Source: Parietichytrium sp. I65-24A
Lineage: Eukaryota > Sar > Bigyra > Thraustochytrida > Thraustochytriidae
Assembly (NCBI GenBank): GCA_012862575.1
Contig: BLSF01000019.1
Location: 62,001 to 126,000, forward strand
Reading direction: 5' to 3'
DNA: 64,000 bases
Shown: piece by piece, positions 46,344-56,926 of the stretch
Numbering within the stretch: the first letter of the stretch is position 1
Layout: each line of letters starts with the position of its first letter
Program-made: the position numbers and the translations under genes
Notes under the pieces: generated by a model
Databases searched by the model: none
What the model saw: the letters and a program-made list of their open reading frames with translations, nothing else
Told to the model about the DNA's origin: nothing

Positions 46344-49300
46344 CTACTGCACTTGCATTGTCTCGGTGTCCCCTGACATTGTCGACGGGCCGGAAGATGT
46401 GGCAGCAAGCGCAGGCGCGAGGTGCTGAACTCTTATGGTGTCGCGGAGAAGCTTCGTGTTGACAGGAATGCCAGTGGTAAGTGGAATGAAGCTGATCTCG
46501 TGACACGCCTGTGGTTGCGTCTGTATAATAGTTGGAAGGGCCAGGCAATGCGTGCGACCCATGCGGGAGTGGTAAGTGAATGCATTGTCGGAAAATCTGC
46601 CTTGCGCAAGCGTGGTCAGGTGCACGTAGTAGGCGATCCCCGCTTCGAGACTCAGCGAGATTGTGACGCTCCCATCGCTATTCGTTGTATTGCTGACCGT
46701 CGCTGTGAGCGCAGCATCCCCGTGCGATCCGTGCAGTAAGATTGGCGCCTTAAACAAATCTGGGGAAAATGGGCTAGGGTTGTGTACCAAAACTGCACCG
46801 TCACTATCGCGAACAAGGGTTACCGATCGCATGAGAGGCGGGTTCTCGTTGCTTACCGGGACCTGCCAGCGCACCACAGTGAAGCTTTTCAGACCACCGC
46901 TAACGAACGTTTTCTTAGCAGTCAAGACGAAATTATCGTTCCCGCGGTGCAAGTCGTGCACCAGTGCGGTTACATTGTACAGGAGACGGTCGGGGTGGTC
47001 GCTCTTCGCATAACACCACCCTTCGTGTCCACAGGCTGCTATCAAATCTTTGTACAAAAAGTTGGCGTACCAATGGTGCAGCGGCTTCCACCGACCGCCG
47101 AGCACCTGGCCTGTCTGGTTGGACCCGTATTCGACTGATCCCCAGCCTCCAGTGGGCCAGATCTCATTAAGCTGCCACACCATTGTTCCGAATTCGTTCC
47201 GTGCTCTCTTTTCCTCAATGACACCTTTTAAGTACAGGGCTTGCGCAATCTGGCACAGGTAGAGCTGAGCGCGGAAGGGCTCCTCGCCCACCAGGTCGAG
47301 GTTGACATGAAATCCAAAGTACCCGTATATCAGATTGTCGCACGGATAATTTCGTTGCGCCATCACGTTGTTCCCTGCGCACGTATTTGCATAAATATTG
47401 TTGTTGCACTTGTCGGGCGGGGACCCGCCGTGTAGTGAGAATGATCCCGCTTTCAAGGTTGGGGCGATGGATTCGAACGAGCTCATCACCACAGCCCCGA
47501 ATTCTGACACGAACTGGCTCTGGACTTCAGGCCCTGTATCGGGTTCGAATTGGAATTGCGGCGGAACGGATGGTACAAGCTTGTCCAGACTAGTTTTCCC
47601 GTTGATAGCCGGGAATCCCGTGCCGTGCAGATACGGGCCATGGACTTCAATCTTGCGCCACTGAAACACTTTGGGTACCAGCTTCGCAGATCTTGATACC
47701 GGAAGCGAGGAAAGCCGATGGACACCTTTTGACCACCCATTAGACGGGCAGGACGGCCATGCTATGCGAGAGAGGTCCACGGATATGACCGCTGCCATGA
47801 CAAAGTCGGCGTATATTTCAGTAGGCAGAAACGGGATGACTTTACATTCGTTGCAACTATTCCACATCGCGATACTCGGATGGTGCGCGAGGCGAGACAC
47901 TTGGTGAGTGATTTCCTGCCACTGGGTGTCAGTTCGTTTCGGCGAGTGCCCTCTCTGAGCGTACATCATGTCGTGTGAGACAAGTAGACCTAGCTCATCA
48001 CAAGCCTCGTAAAAGGAATTGGGAAGAAATACCCCTCCGCCCCAGATTCGGATGATGTTGAAATTGGCAAGGGCCGCGTTTTGCAGCAGCAGATTGAATG
48101 CGAGGGCGCTGTATCGCGCTTCAAGCTCGTCCATTGGGATCACGTTCGCTCCGCGGGCATAGATGACTTTCCCGTTCACGCGAAAGAACATTCCGAGCTT
48201 GGAGTTGCCTTCTTGTGCCAACGATTCTCGAACATAGCTCTCATCCGAATCGTTGCCGGTAACAAGAAAGACGGATCTAAACGCTACGCGCTTCTCCAGA
48301 CAATTGCTTCCCCTGTCCTCCTTGCCGAGGCACACACGAATCATGTACATGGGCCTATCGCCCAAGCCGCTGGGCCACCACAATTTCACATTCAGCCTGT
48401 TTGCTAGGGCAGCATCTGGGGACGGCGACACTTCCACAACCGAATTTTCATTCGCGGCAAAGGAGAAATGGTGCAAAGCTGGCACTTTCGGGGTCCGGCT
48501 CCAGGACGCCCACACGGAAACGGTTTGGTTCTCGAGAGCCACTCTCGACTGCACTGTCAAACGAACAGAAACGTTGAACGACCAATCCGGCTCACAGGTA
48601 CCGCTTGCGTCGTCGTACGAGTCCTCGCAGAACGGCAAAGCACGACCGGAGCTGTACGGCACTGTTGGCAAGATCTGTGGGACGGCATGCAAGAGCAAAA
48701 GGTTCGATTGAACGACGTAAATTGATTTCCAGATGCCTTTCGTCATCGTGAGCGCGACCCATTTTTTAGTGCCGGTGAAAGGTGCCCAGTCCCACCCACC
48801 GGAGCACGCCATGAAGCGACCATCCTCTTGCAGGCCATCATGAAAAGACACAGACAAAGCATGGGCGCCTGGTCGCGACAATGGTCCATCCAACGGGATA
48901 ATGTAACGTAAAAATTGATCTTGCACGACTTGCACCAGGACGCCGTCCACGCGAACTTCGGCGGCCATCTTCACACCATCCAGCACGAGAAATGCGTCGG
49001 CTTTATTAGACTGTTCTGACATTTCAAATTTCTTTTCATAGGTCCAATTTCCCAAGTTCCACAACGCGCTCTCGGTTCTGAAGTTCATTTCAAAGAGGGG
49101 ATCTCCGATGACACCGTTGCGCTCCAGGTCCGACAGCAGGTCTCCGGGCACGCTCGCGCGGAAAACCCTGTCACGCACGCGAGCATGGCATCCAACTCCT
49201 TCACAGCGCACAGTCCAGTCGTCCGCGTCGAGGTACACCACCGGTTTTGCGTCGCCGGTGGCAACGCTCTCGTCCCGCAATCTCGGATCCCCTGCCCCCA

Positions 49301-49394
49301 ACGCAACGTTTGGCAGCTGTAAAAAGAGCAATGCGAGAGCCAAACAGCTGTACCCAAGCAGTGCTTGTGCACGAGCGCTGCGCAGCGACCTCAT
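46344..49394 (-). CDS. MANBA: beta-mannosidase, GH2, secreted or lysosomal
   Basis: 1016 residues from the first ATG (MRSLRSARAQ). A signal peptide is clear (about 1-33, CLALALLFLQLPNVALG). The GH2 sandwich region (about 45-400) carries VKMAAEVRVDG and WDWAPFTG. The catalytic barrel has IRIWGGGVFLPNSFYEACDE, the acid/base Glu in WNSCNEC (Glu 516) and the nucleophile in SQFVSEFG (Glu 631), both as in family GH2 beta-mannosidases. Several Asn-X-Ser/Thr sites point to glycosylation in the secretory pathway. The enzyme removes terminal beta-mannose during glycoprotein or mannan breakdown. The protein is about 130 residues longer than human MANBA, partly at the C-terminus. Confidence 0.93.
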   Translation of the reverse strand: MRSLRSARAQALLGYSCLALALLFLQLPNVALGAGDPRLRDESVATGDAKPVVYLDADDWTVRCEGVGCHARVRDRVFRASVPGDLLSDLERNGVIGDPLFEMNFRTESALWNLGNWTYEKKFEMSEQSNKADAFLVLDGVKMAAEVRVDGVLVQVVQDQFLRYIIPLDGPLSRPGAHALSVSFHDGLQEDGRFMACSGGWDWAPFTGTKKWVALTMTKGIWKSIYVVQSNLLLLHAVPQILPTVPYSSGRALPFCEDSYDDASGTCEPDWSFNVSVRLTVQSRVALENQTVSVWASWSRTPKVPALHHFSFAANENSVVEVSPSPDAALANRLNVKLWWPSGLGDRPMYMIRVCLGKEDRGSNCLEKRVAFRSVFLVTGNDSDESYVRESLAQEGNSKLGMFFRVNGKVIYARGANVIPMDELEARYSALAFNLLLQNAALANFNIIRIWGGGVFLPNSFYEACDELGLLVSHDMMYAQRGHSPKRTDTQWQEITHQVSRLAHHPSIAMWNSCNECKVIPFLPTEIYADFVMAAVISVDLSRIAWPSCPSNGWSKGVHRLSSLPVSRSAKLVPKVFQWRKIEVHGPYLHGTGFPAINGKTSLDKLVPSVPPQFQFEPDTGPEVQSQFVSEFGAVVMSSFESIAPTLKAGSFSLHGGSPPDKCNNNIYANTCAGNNVMAQRNYPCDNLIYGYFGFHVNLDLVGEEPFRAQLYLCQIAQALYLKGVIEEKRARNEFGTMVWQLNEIWPTGGWGSVEYGSNQTGQVLGGRWKPLHHWYANFLYKDLIAACGHEGWCYAKSDHPDRLLYNVTALVHDLHRGNDNFVLTAKKTFVSGGLKSFTVVRWQVPVSNENPPLMRSVTLVRDSDGAVLVHNPSPFSPDLFKAPILLHGSHGDAALTATVSNTTNSDGSVTISLSLEAGIAYYVHLTTLAQGRFSDNAFTYHSRMGRTHCLALPTIIQTQPQACHEISFIPLTTGIPVNTKLLRDTIRVQHLAPALAATSSGPSTMSGDTETMQVQ

Positions 49395-49745
49395 TCTGCA
49401 CACCAACCGCCCAGATCCGCCTAGATCCCTATTTCTGCGGGGACTGAAAAGGATCCTCGCGGTTCTCGCTGTTACTTTCGCTCACTCTCTAAAGCTCATG
49501 ATTGAAACTTGTATCTAAATCGTGGTATGAGACTTAAGCCTTTGTCCTTAGGCTATCTCCAAAGCGATCCGGTAATTCAGCAGTGTGCAGTACATTGGAA
49601 AACAAAGATTGACAGTAAACTGAAAAAGTATGCACATTAATTAATAATACACTCGGATCCCGATCCTTTCCTTCTCTACATATTAACATGGAGTCGGATA
49701 TCCTTGTCAGGAAAATAAATAGTGCTTTGGACGAGTCCTGCGATG
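49395..49745. other. intergenic, no gene seen
   Basis: 351 bp between two minus-strand genes; AT-rich near 49635-49655. Confidence 0.5.
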
Positions 49746-51002
49746 TCAGAGCGGCTCCACAACCAACTGTTTGCGATCATTTGGCGTTGAAGGCACCTCT
49801 TTCGCAATCTGTGGACTCCCTTGTGTCTGCGGAGTCGAGGAGTTGCGGAGGCGAGCTGAACGAGCAGCATCAGCAATTTGCCGTTTCCTGAGAACGTGCT
49901 CTTCTTGGAGAGCGGCAAAGCGCTTCATGAGCTGCGCGACTTGAACGCGAGTCTCCACGAGCTTGGGGTCGCGCTTTAATGCTCTCCTCCAGAACAGCAG
50001 GCCGGTAATCGTCGCAATGATGGCTGTAGATGCAGGCCCAGCCAAAGCTCGTCCAAACCGAGTCTTGCGACAGAGGTACAGAATGACACCGGAGAGCACT
50101 GCGGCAGAGATAGCAGCTTCAGAGTGCGCACGTCTCTCCACGAGCCTGTATGAAACTTGTACCGCTCTTAGAACCCGCTCCATCTCTGACGAGAGCTGCA
50201 GCAGCTCTCGCGGAGTAGAAGTGAGCTCCTTCGCCAGCTCGACTTTTTCCTCCTTGGTCAGAAAATCCACAACCGTCTGAGCGTCTTGAGCGACCAGCGC
50301 CGGTGTATTGCTCACATTTATGAGCGTGAGGTCGCCATTTCTGCCCATCAGCGCATCGTCCCCTTCGACAAGGAGCGCAGCATCTTCCCTCCTTTCCTGC
50401 ACTCTGGACGCCTCCCAGTAGCTGGCCGCCAAGCCGTACGCTGCGCCGCCGCCAATCACTGCCGCAGCCACCTTCTTCGCCACCTCCGCCTTGCTCTCTC
50501 CCTCCTGCTCCTGCTCCAACTCCTCCTCATCATCGCCCTGATGATGATGATGATCATGATCATCATCTCTACAATCTTCGTCTTCGCGCTCCGATCCCTT
50601 GCGTCTCCCACGGCGTCTCGCGCGGCTAGTCTCCTCGGCCCTCCGCGCATCTCTCCTTCTCCGCAGCGCGTCCTCTGCCACGCCGCTGGCAACTCGCGCA
50701 GAAATCTCCAGCGCCCTCACGGCGTGCTCTGACTTGAGCACCCCCGCGATCCAACCGCCGTCCGCACGCGCTTCTGTCCTCGCGTATGCGTCTTCATTTG
50801 CGTACGCGTCTGCGTCTGCGTTTGCGGAGGCCACGTCGGAGCTGTCCTGCAGGAACAGGCGACAGACCTCGCTGGTGCGGTCCAGGAGCAGGCGCACGTC
50901 GCTGGCCTGTGGGTCCGCGCTGTGGTCCTGCGCGAGGGCGCTGCGGTACGCGGCCAGCCGACGCAGCAGCGCGCTCACCGCTTCCTTCCCGCCGAGCGCC
51001 AT
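49746..51002 (-). CDS. two-helix membrane protein with His/Asp-rich loop, unknown function
   Basis: 418 residues from the first ATG (MALGGKEAVS). The N-half is Ala-, Arg- and Asp-rich and helical. A His/Asp run (DDDHDHHHHQGDDEEE, about 145-165) is followed by an amphipathic VAKKVAAAVIGGGAAYGLAAS segment. Two hydrophobic helices lie at about 300-318 (AAISAAVLSGVILYLC) and 325-343 (PASTAIIATITGLLFW), separated by a short Arg-rich loop. A coiled, Gln/Arg-rich tail follows. The hairpin-like pair of helices could place it in an organelle membrane. The His-rich run might bind metal; that is inference. No family was recognised. Confidence 0.6.
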   Translation of the reverse strand: MALGGKEAVSALLRRLAAYRSALAQDHSADPQASDVRLLLDRTSEVCRLFLQDSSDVASANADADAYANEDAYARTEARADGGWIAGVLKSEHAVRALEISARVASGVAEDALRRRRDARRAEETSRARRRGRRKGSEREDEDCRDDDHDHHHHQGDDEEELEQEQEGESKAEVAKKVAAAVIGGGAAYGLAASYWEASRVQERREDAALLVEGDDALMGRNGDLTLINVSNTPALVAQDAQTVVDFLTKEEKVELAKELTSTPRELLQLSSEMERVLRAVQVSYRLVERRAHSEAAISAAVLSGVILYLCRKTRFGRALAGPASTAIIATITGLLFWRRALKRDPKLVETRVQVAQLMKRFAALQEEHVLRKRQIADAARSARLRNSSTPQTQGSPQIAKEVPSTPNDRKQLVVEPL

Positions 51003-51524
51003 GCCTCGCCTTGCCGATGCTGCTCACTTCCAGTGGCACGGACCAACACGCGCCCCTCACTATCACACTAACGCACTAACACACTCGCTGCTGCGGGGTC
51101 TCGCTGTGGAGTACTGGGCCAGGTGTGGGGAAAAAAACTGTGGGAACTGTGGGAACTTTGGGAATTCGTGTATGGTATGGTTCCGGTGAGTATTCAGTAG
51201 AAAAGTCAGGAAAAAAAGGAGGGCTGATCAAGACTCGAGCGCCGCACAGCACGGAGCGACCGATGTGGGGGGGATAGCAGGGTAGAAGAGAAACGAAGAT
51301 CCTAAGATATCCAAAGAATCCAAGCAGCGAAGGAGCTCACTCTTCGTCCAGAGTTGGTTGATTGCAGAACCCACGCGGCGCGAGCTTGATGGGAGGCGAA
51401 GGTGTGGGAGAGTGAGTGGGTGGACGGGGATCTCAACCAGCGGACAGTGGGGCGCGAGCTAGGTGGGAAATATTTGGCGAGTTCCTTGCGGGCTCGCGAG
51501 CGTGTTTACATCGCAAAATTCAAC
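51003..51524. other. divergent promoter interval, no gene seen
   Basis: 5' flanks of the two-helix gene and the TLC gene. A G-rich plus-strand frame is open from 51402 but has no ATG before 51525. Confidence 0.5.
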
Positions 51525-52226
51525 ATGTCAGTCGCGGCGGCGAGTGCGGCAGTTTGCTCGGCAGCGTTTCTGGCGGGCATGCGAGGGGGTAAACTCGGCG
51601 CGGAAGAGAGCTCTAGGGTGGTGAGCACTGGGCACGCAATGCTGGTTGGGACGCTGGGAGTGTGGTGCTTCAACGAAGCCGTCACGCTGGGGCCTTGGGA
51701 GAAGACATGGGGAGGTAGCGTACTGGCGAGCAGGACAGCCGCAGTGTTTGTTGGGTACCTGACTTACGACCTGGCGGTGTGTCTTTGGTTTCGGTCATTG
51801 CGGGACACGGCGACTTTTTTTCACCATGGGCTCTTCCTTGGAATTGCCGAGATATGCAGAAGGTACGACTACCTCCGATTTCCTTTCGCATGGCTCATCA
51901 TTGGGGAGCTCACAACACCTTTGGTCAATCTCCGCTGGTTCTTGGCTCGGAATGGCCAGGGTAACTCAAGACTGTACATGTACAACGGCCTGTTGCTCGT
52001 TGCAGGATTCGTAGCCCTTCGCGGTGTCCTCTACGGATGGGGCTTGTACGATCTCGCGACCCGGCTTTGGCCTGAGATCGTCAAAGGCTCAGAGCAGCGG
52101 GGGGCCAAATCTCTGCGACTGATTCCATTCCTTCTCGTGGCAGGGTGGGGCCTGAACCTTTTCTGGATTTCCAAGCTTTTGCGGGGTCTACAGAAGGCGC
52201 TTCGAAATCGCCCCAAGTCCAAGTGA
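51525..52226 (+). CDS. TLC-domain membrane protein (TMEM56/TLCD4-like)
   Basis: 233 residues from the first ATG (MSVAAASAAV). Six to seven hydrophobic segments follow one another. The family hallmark is kept: a paired His in SLRDTATFFHHGLFLG (His 100-101) and, 28 residues on, GELTTPLVNLRWFL (Glu 128). The TRAM-LAG1-CLN8 fold binds or modifies lipids. The length suits the small TLCD/TMEM56 subgroup better than ceramide synthases, which have extra motifs not seen here. A role in membrane lipid handling in the ER or plasma membrane is inferred from family. Four tandem AATAAA-bearing repeats lie downstream. Confidence 0.82.
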   Translation: MSVAAASAAVCSAAFLAGMRGGKLGAEESSRVVSTGHAMLVGTLGVWCFNEAVTLGPWEKTWGGSVLASRTAAVFVGYLTYDLAVCLWFRSLRDTATFFHHGLFLGIAEICRRYDYLRFPFAWLIIGELTTPLVNLRWFLARNGQGNSRLYMYNGLLLVAGFVALRGVLYGWGLYDLATRLWPEIVKGSEQRGAKSLRLIPFLLVAGWGLNLFWISKLLRGLQKALRNRPKSK

Positions 52227-52298
52227 TGGGTTCGCTTCCTGTAGCTTTGAGTATGTTATGATTAGGCAATTCCAGGGTATTTTAGAGATTGTACTAAC

Positions 52299-52407
52299 AG
52301 TGAATAAACGAACTGCTCCTTCCTATTAGTGAATAAACGAACTGCTCCCTATTAGTGAATAAACGAACTGCTCCTTCCAATTAGTGAATAAACGAACTGC
52401 TCCTTCA
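52299..52407. repeat. four tandem copies of an AATAAA-bearing unit
   Basis: Units of 26-29 bp (AGTGAATAAACGAACTGCTC...) begin at 52299, 52328, 52354 and 52383, 73-157 bp past the TLC stop codon. Each contains AATAAA, so this gene may have up to four poly(A) signals. Confidence 0.9.
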
Positions 52408-52935
52408 GACCTGCCCTTCAAAACTGTGAAATGCATTTCGCTTCGAGCGTGCCCGCATCCATCTCAGTACAGATACCTTCTCCCGCAGTAATCGAGAAGT
52501 TCAAAGGATCAAATCGAGAAAGAGCTCAACATGTCAGTCTCACCATCAAGAAATAGCACGTCTTGATTCAAAGAAAGACGTGCGTCGAAGCCTACTGTCT
52601 CTCAAAACAAAGGAGCTCGCGGTACTTGACAACACACCAAGTGGAACTTTGCTATTCAGCGATCTATTTCGATCCTCCCGTTTCATCTTGATTGACAATC
52701 TTGACGCGAAACCAAGTACGGCACTGCAAACGAAGGTAATAGAACTCTGCTATGCCAATCTACCGGGTATCATCTTGAATGTGTGGCTGCCAGTTTGCAA
52801 AACGAAGAAAAAAGGGGCACCAAGAGGTACCTGTACAGTACCGGGTATGATGAGCAGCGCGTTTTGGGCTCGGACTCTGAGGAGGATCGTGCAATCCTGC
52901 TGTTCTGTACTTTTTCCAAAACTCAAATAACTTAC

Positions 52936-52945
52936 TACTCAGTAC
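52936..52945 (+). promoter_or_regulatory. TACTCAGTAC element, copy 6
   Basis: In the gene-poor interval, with no gene start within reach. A related GTACTGTAC follows immediately. Confidence 0.3.
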
Positions 52946-55904
52946 TGTACTTTCATTTATTCTGACGCTTTGCCATGACGAAAACGATGACCTCGCCCTC
53001 ACGACTCTCAGAGCTCGTAAAACGTGGCAGGCATCATGTGCAACAACTCGCAACCATTCGCGACGCTCGACACTTGCGACCACACGTGCACAGCTTTCAT
53101 CGTGCAAAACGATGCAAATCAGCGCCCGAACCCACCAAGTATAGAGCGCATGTACTAGCAATGCATAACAGTAATTACAGTAACACCTGCGGATTTGTTG
53201 TTTACTAGCAGTCATCTCAACTCTACACTGATACTATTATCTAGCTGCTACAACCAGCTTCTAGTACCCGAGTCGGAATTAAGGTCTCATAAAGTGGCTA
53301 ATAGTATCTAATTCTCCCTTGAGGCTGAAATTAAGGTTAAGGAGAACGGTAGGGATTTTGGCCAAGATCCACACGTGCCGGCACAGCAGGACTGTGAGGA
53401 TGATGGTGATGATCGAACAGACTCTGGTAGCACAAAATCGCTCGTTGATGCGGGATACTCTAGGCCTATGAAATCGATCTTTCTTCCGGTCCATGAATAC
53501 CTGGCGATGGGCAAAAGACGGGCAAGGCATGGCAAGAAAACAACAAGCAGCTGAGCGACCGCTGGCTTTTGACACTTTTGACACCTTTCGCGTTGTTTGC
53601 ATGGTTGGAGGACTCCCGTCGGTCAACTCTCTGGCACTCTATTCTTTTTTCTCTCTGTGTTCACAATGAAGCGAGCGAACAAGATCTTGTGAGGGCCGCT
53701 CATTTTCCATCGTCAAAGCGAGGCTTGCGATCAACATTTGCAATACAAATAGAGCGACTAGCGGATTAACTAAGATTGGTCCCGAAAGTAGCCGTCATCC
53801 ACGGGAATCGATGATACCAAGTTGTGCAAGAAATGTCTTTTCTCTCTTTTCTCCTCTCGTTGCATCCAGATGCTTCTAGTGAGAGCTTAACTTGAAGTAG
53901 CGATAGCTAAAGACTACGCACTTGAGGAGGGAGAAAGGGACAAGAGGGAGAGGAGACAAAAAGAGACAAAATTTCAATTCGTGAGTTGGATGGTATGCGT
54001 TGTTACGCTACTCTTATCTCGACGATGACAGTAGAGAATTGCGAAACGCCAGCATTTACACTCAAATCGCCCGAAGTAAACGTGTCGAGAAAGAAGGGTG
54101 GAGTCGTTTTGCTCTAGCCTCCCCTAATCTGCGAGCTACCACCGACACGACAACAAATACCCGGCTTGCGCGCCGCTCATTCAAGGGTTTGACAGCTTAT
54201 GGACGGTGTACCACTAACCATAAGAGGGCAAGTTTGCTGTTCTCCTCACGGACTGGAACGGAGCTAGCATAGCGTAATGCTACGCGAAATTATAACATCG
54301 GCTCACCAACTCTATTGTCCCTCTGACTCGTGAGTCTTCGTGACTCGTGAGCGTTCGTGATTTCCCGTGTGTCGAGAAAAGCAAGTTCTACTAAGTGCTA
54401 GAAAGAAGTGTAGCGTCTGTTGAAGATCGAAAAAAGGAGTGAAGATCGAAGGATCTTTTTCTTTCTCACCAATCCATTTGTGTCCGAGGAAGAAGGCTTG
54501 GCGATCCAAGTGTTTTTTGCTCTCAAGAGAGGGATCCAACGCGCGCTGTTACAGCTTTTGCCCCCCAAAACGACGTCCAAAACAATGTCCGAAGCTGGAA
54601 AAGATCGCTGTTGATTCGCAACTATCGAGGCGCTTATCTTGACTGTGAGTCAAGTCAACCTTACTTTTACAGTAGCCAAACACAATCCATTCCAGAATTA
54701 TTTAAAATAGGTGTCTGTCTATCTTTATGACTTCTCATGCTCGTCAGTAACTTGCCGGTCCTTCTGCTACCGTGTAAAATAGGAGCCTGCATAAGGATTG
54801 GAAGATGGAGCGCTCTCAAAAATTCCGACAGAGTTCAAAACGCAGGTTTGGTATTACCCCATACGATGTTTTCGTAATAAATCACGCATTTAAGGAGACG
54901 GCTGTGCGGAAAGCGCAAGAGATTCGCTCCGAATGTGTCGCTGGGTCCGAGCGCTCCACTTTCTTCTCACAGCTCGGCTTGTCATCATGTCTAACAGTAG
55001 ATGAATGAAAGGAGGTGTCATCACGCCTAACAAACAAAAGGATAACGAAGTGGCTTACCGCGGATTGCTAATTAGGTTCTCAAGACCTGTTAGTGCTGTG
55101 ATTGGAACCTATTGGGGGAGGTGTTAGTGGGAGTCGTATATCCGACTAGGCTCGAAGGAAGTATCTGTAGCGTACCGACGTTGGCGAATTACTACCCGCT
55201 ATGGCAAAGGATAGCGTTGATCACTATCGTTCGCTTTCACTGGCGAATTGCTGATCGCAGAACTCGCCAAGAAAGTTAGTGTCCAAAATAATAGATCACT
55301 ATGCGACCAGGTAAGCCCACCCTGCCCGGGAGTTAATACAAATAAGTAGGAACGACTACCTCTGAATGGCGTTTTTGTCCTCGATCTGTTCTCTTTTCTC
55401 CACATTGCTTCAAGGCACCACTATCTGCTTCCCAACAACAAACATAAGATATGTTTCAGCATGAAAAAAGAACTCAAGCATCGGGTTGACTGGAGTCCAT
55501 TACGAGCAAGTCCTACTCTCGCGCGAGGAGAAGCCCTCCAATCTTAGTGATTTGCGTAATACGTGAGATACTCTCGCTGCAGTCTTTCAAGTGGGCTCTG
55601 AGGAAGGAGAATGCAGAAGGCAGACAGAGCGCAAGTAGTCCTTTTTATCGTCTCCTCCCAAAACAATCCGCGAACCTCGGTACTCCAGAAGGCAGTGAAG
55701 GAGAAGGAAGGTGGATACCATTCACCTACTACTAATTGTATCATCGAACCATACCGTTTAGAACTACCCGCAGTGTAGCCTTCCTCTTACCTCATCAGTA
55801 GCACCTCCTACTCGTCCGTGACCCTCCCTCCTCCTCGCCTTCTGTAGCGCCCGAGTACAAACGTATTACGAGTCCGTGGAGACAGAGAGACGGCAGAGCC
55901 CAGA

Positions 55905-56050
55905 GGAAGAGAGAAAGAGAGAGCAAGAGAGAGGAAAAGAAAGAAAGAAACAAAGAAAGAGAGAGACAAACCAAACAACCAAACAAACCAACAACAAACA
56001 AAAACAAAAACAAACCGCGAAGGGAAGGAAGGAAAGAAAGAAAGAAAGAA
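55905..56050. repeat. GA-rich and CAAA-rich low-complexity tract
   Basis: AGAGAGAAAG runs, then AACCAAACAAACC and AACAAAAAC units, then GGAAAGAAAGAAAG. Confidence 0.85.
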
Positions 56051-56650
56051 GTGAACTTTGAAAGGGCAGTAGCGCATAGTAACCCATCGGTATCTGCGGC
56101 AGTACCCGAAGCAGTAGCGGTGTAGCGGTGGTGAAAGCGAGGAAGCAAGAGTAGCGAGAAGGTAGTGGGTTGTCAGGCGGTAAAGTGGTGCGTGAGTTGG
56201 AACGAGGCGAAAGTAAACAAACCAGTCTGGAAACTGAGCAGCTGTGCCCGAACTGCAGATTCACTCACTCACTCTGAGTCAGTGCAAAGCAGAACTGATA
56301 ACTGATAACTGAGAGCTGAAAAGAGAAGGCGCCGACGACAGGAGTGATTGACTGACGCAGAATCAGCAGAGGTCTTTCGCAGGCATACACACAAGTTGGA
56401 GCAAGAAAGGTCTGGGCAAACAAACCTCTTTTCGATTGTATCGATTGTATTGTGGAGCACTCCGAGCGCGAGCAGATAGCTAGGTCACAACATCTCTCTT
56501 GCTTTGATTCAAACCCGCTCTTCCGCGACAAGACGAGCCCAGCAGGAAAAGCGAACGATACCAGTCACCAAACCACCCGCAGAGTGCGTCCGTGACTCCC
56601 CCGAGCAGCGGAACAGGTAGATATATAGATCCAAGATCAGGCAAGGCAAG

Positions 56651-56926
56651 ATGGTGAACCGTCCGATGCAGCAGATGACCCTCCCAAAGCTCCTGGAGAG
56701 CAAGCAGAAGAGCAGTCTTCCCTGGAAGTTTCTGCGGTTCAAGTCGTCCGACTCGAAGCAGGCCAACAAGAAGGACAAGAAAAACGTTTCCCTGCAGCCG
56801 GAGCTGAGCGAAAGCGACTTCCTCTGCGAAGAGGACGAGTTGCAGATGGGAAACCGCAGTCTCTGCGAAAACAAGTTGCTGCGGATGAAAGTCTTCTCCC
56901 AGCTTCAAGCAACGCCTTCACGGTAG
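56651..56926 (+). CDS. small basic protein of unknown function
   Basis: 91 residues from ATG (MVNRPMQQMTLPKLL). The composition is Lys/Ser-rich, with a central SSDSKQANKKDKKN stretch, then an acidic ESDFLCEEDELQM segment with a Cys, and a Leu/Lys end. It could be a short regulatory or nuclear protein, and similar small proteins in protists often lack homologues. A TATATA 24 bp upstream of the ATG leaves almost no 5' UTR, so that box may not be the true promoter. The coding call is moderate. Confidence 0.45.
   Translation: MVNRPMQQMTLPKLLESKQKSSLPWKFLRFKSSDSKQANKKDKKNVSLQPELSESDFLCEEDELQMGNRSLCENKLLRMKVFSQLQATPSR

Larger units (their letters stand above)
52227..56650. other. largest gene-poor interval (4.4 kb)
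   Basis: No convincing gene, transposase or other domain was recognised. A frame at 54805-55008 (67 codons, ATG start, RRFGITPYDVFVINHAFKE) is protein-like but too short to call. Pyrimidine/purine-rich tracts at 55905-56050 create spurious Ser/Leu/Phe frames. A TATATA lies at 56622-56627, about 25 bp before the next ATG. Confidence 0.5.

Noticed and set aside
55795-56264. Overlapping minus-strand frames of 89-132 codons
   Set aside because: Low-complexity purine/pyrimidine tract; hydrophobic Phe/Leu/Ser runs follow from the repeat.
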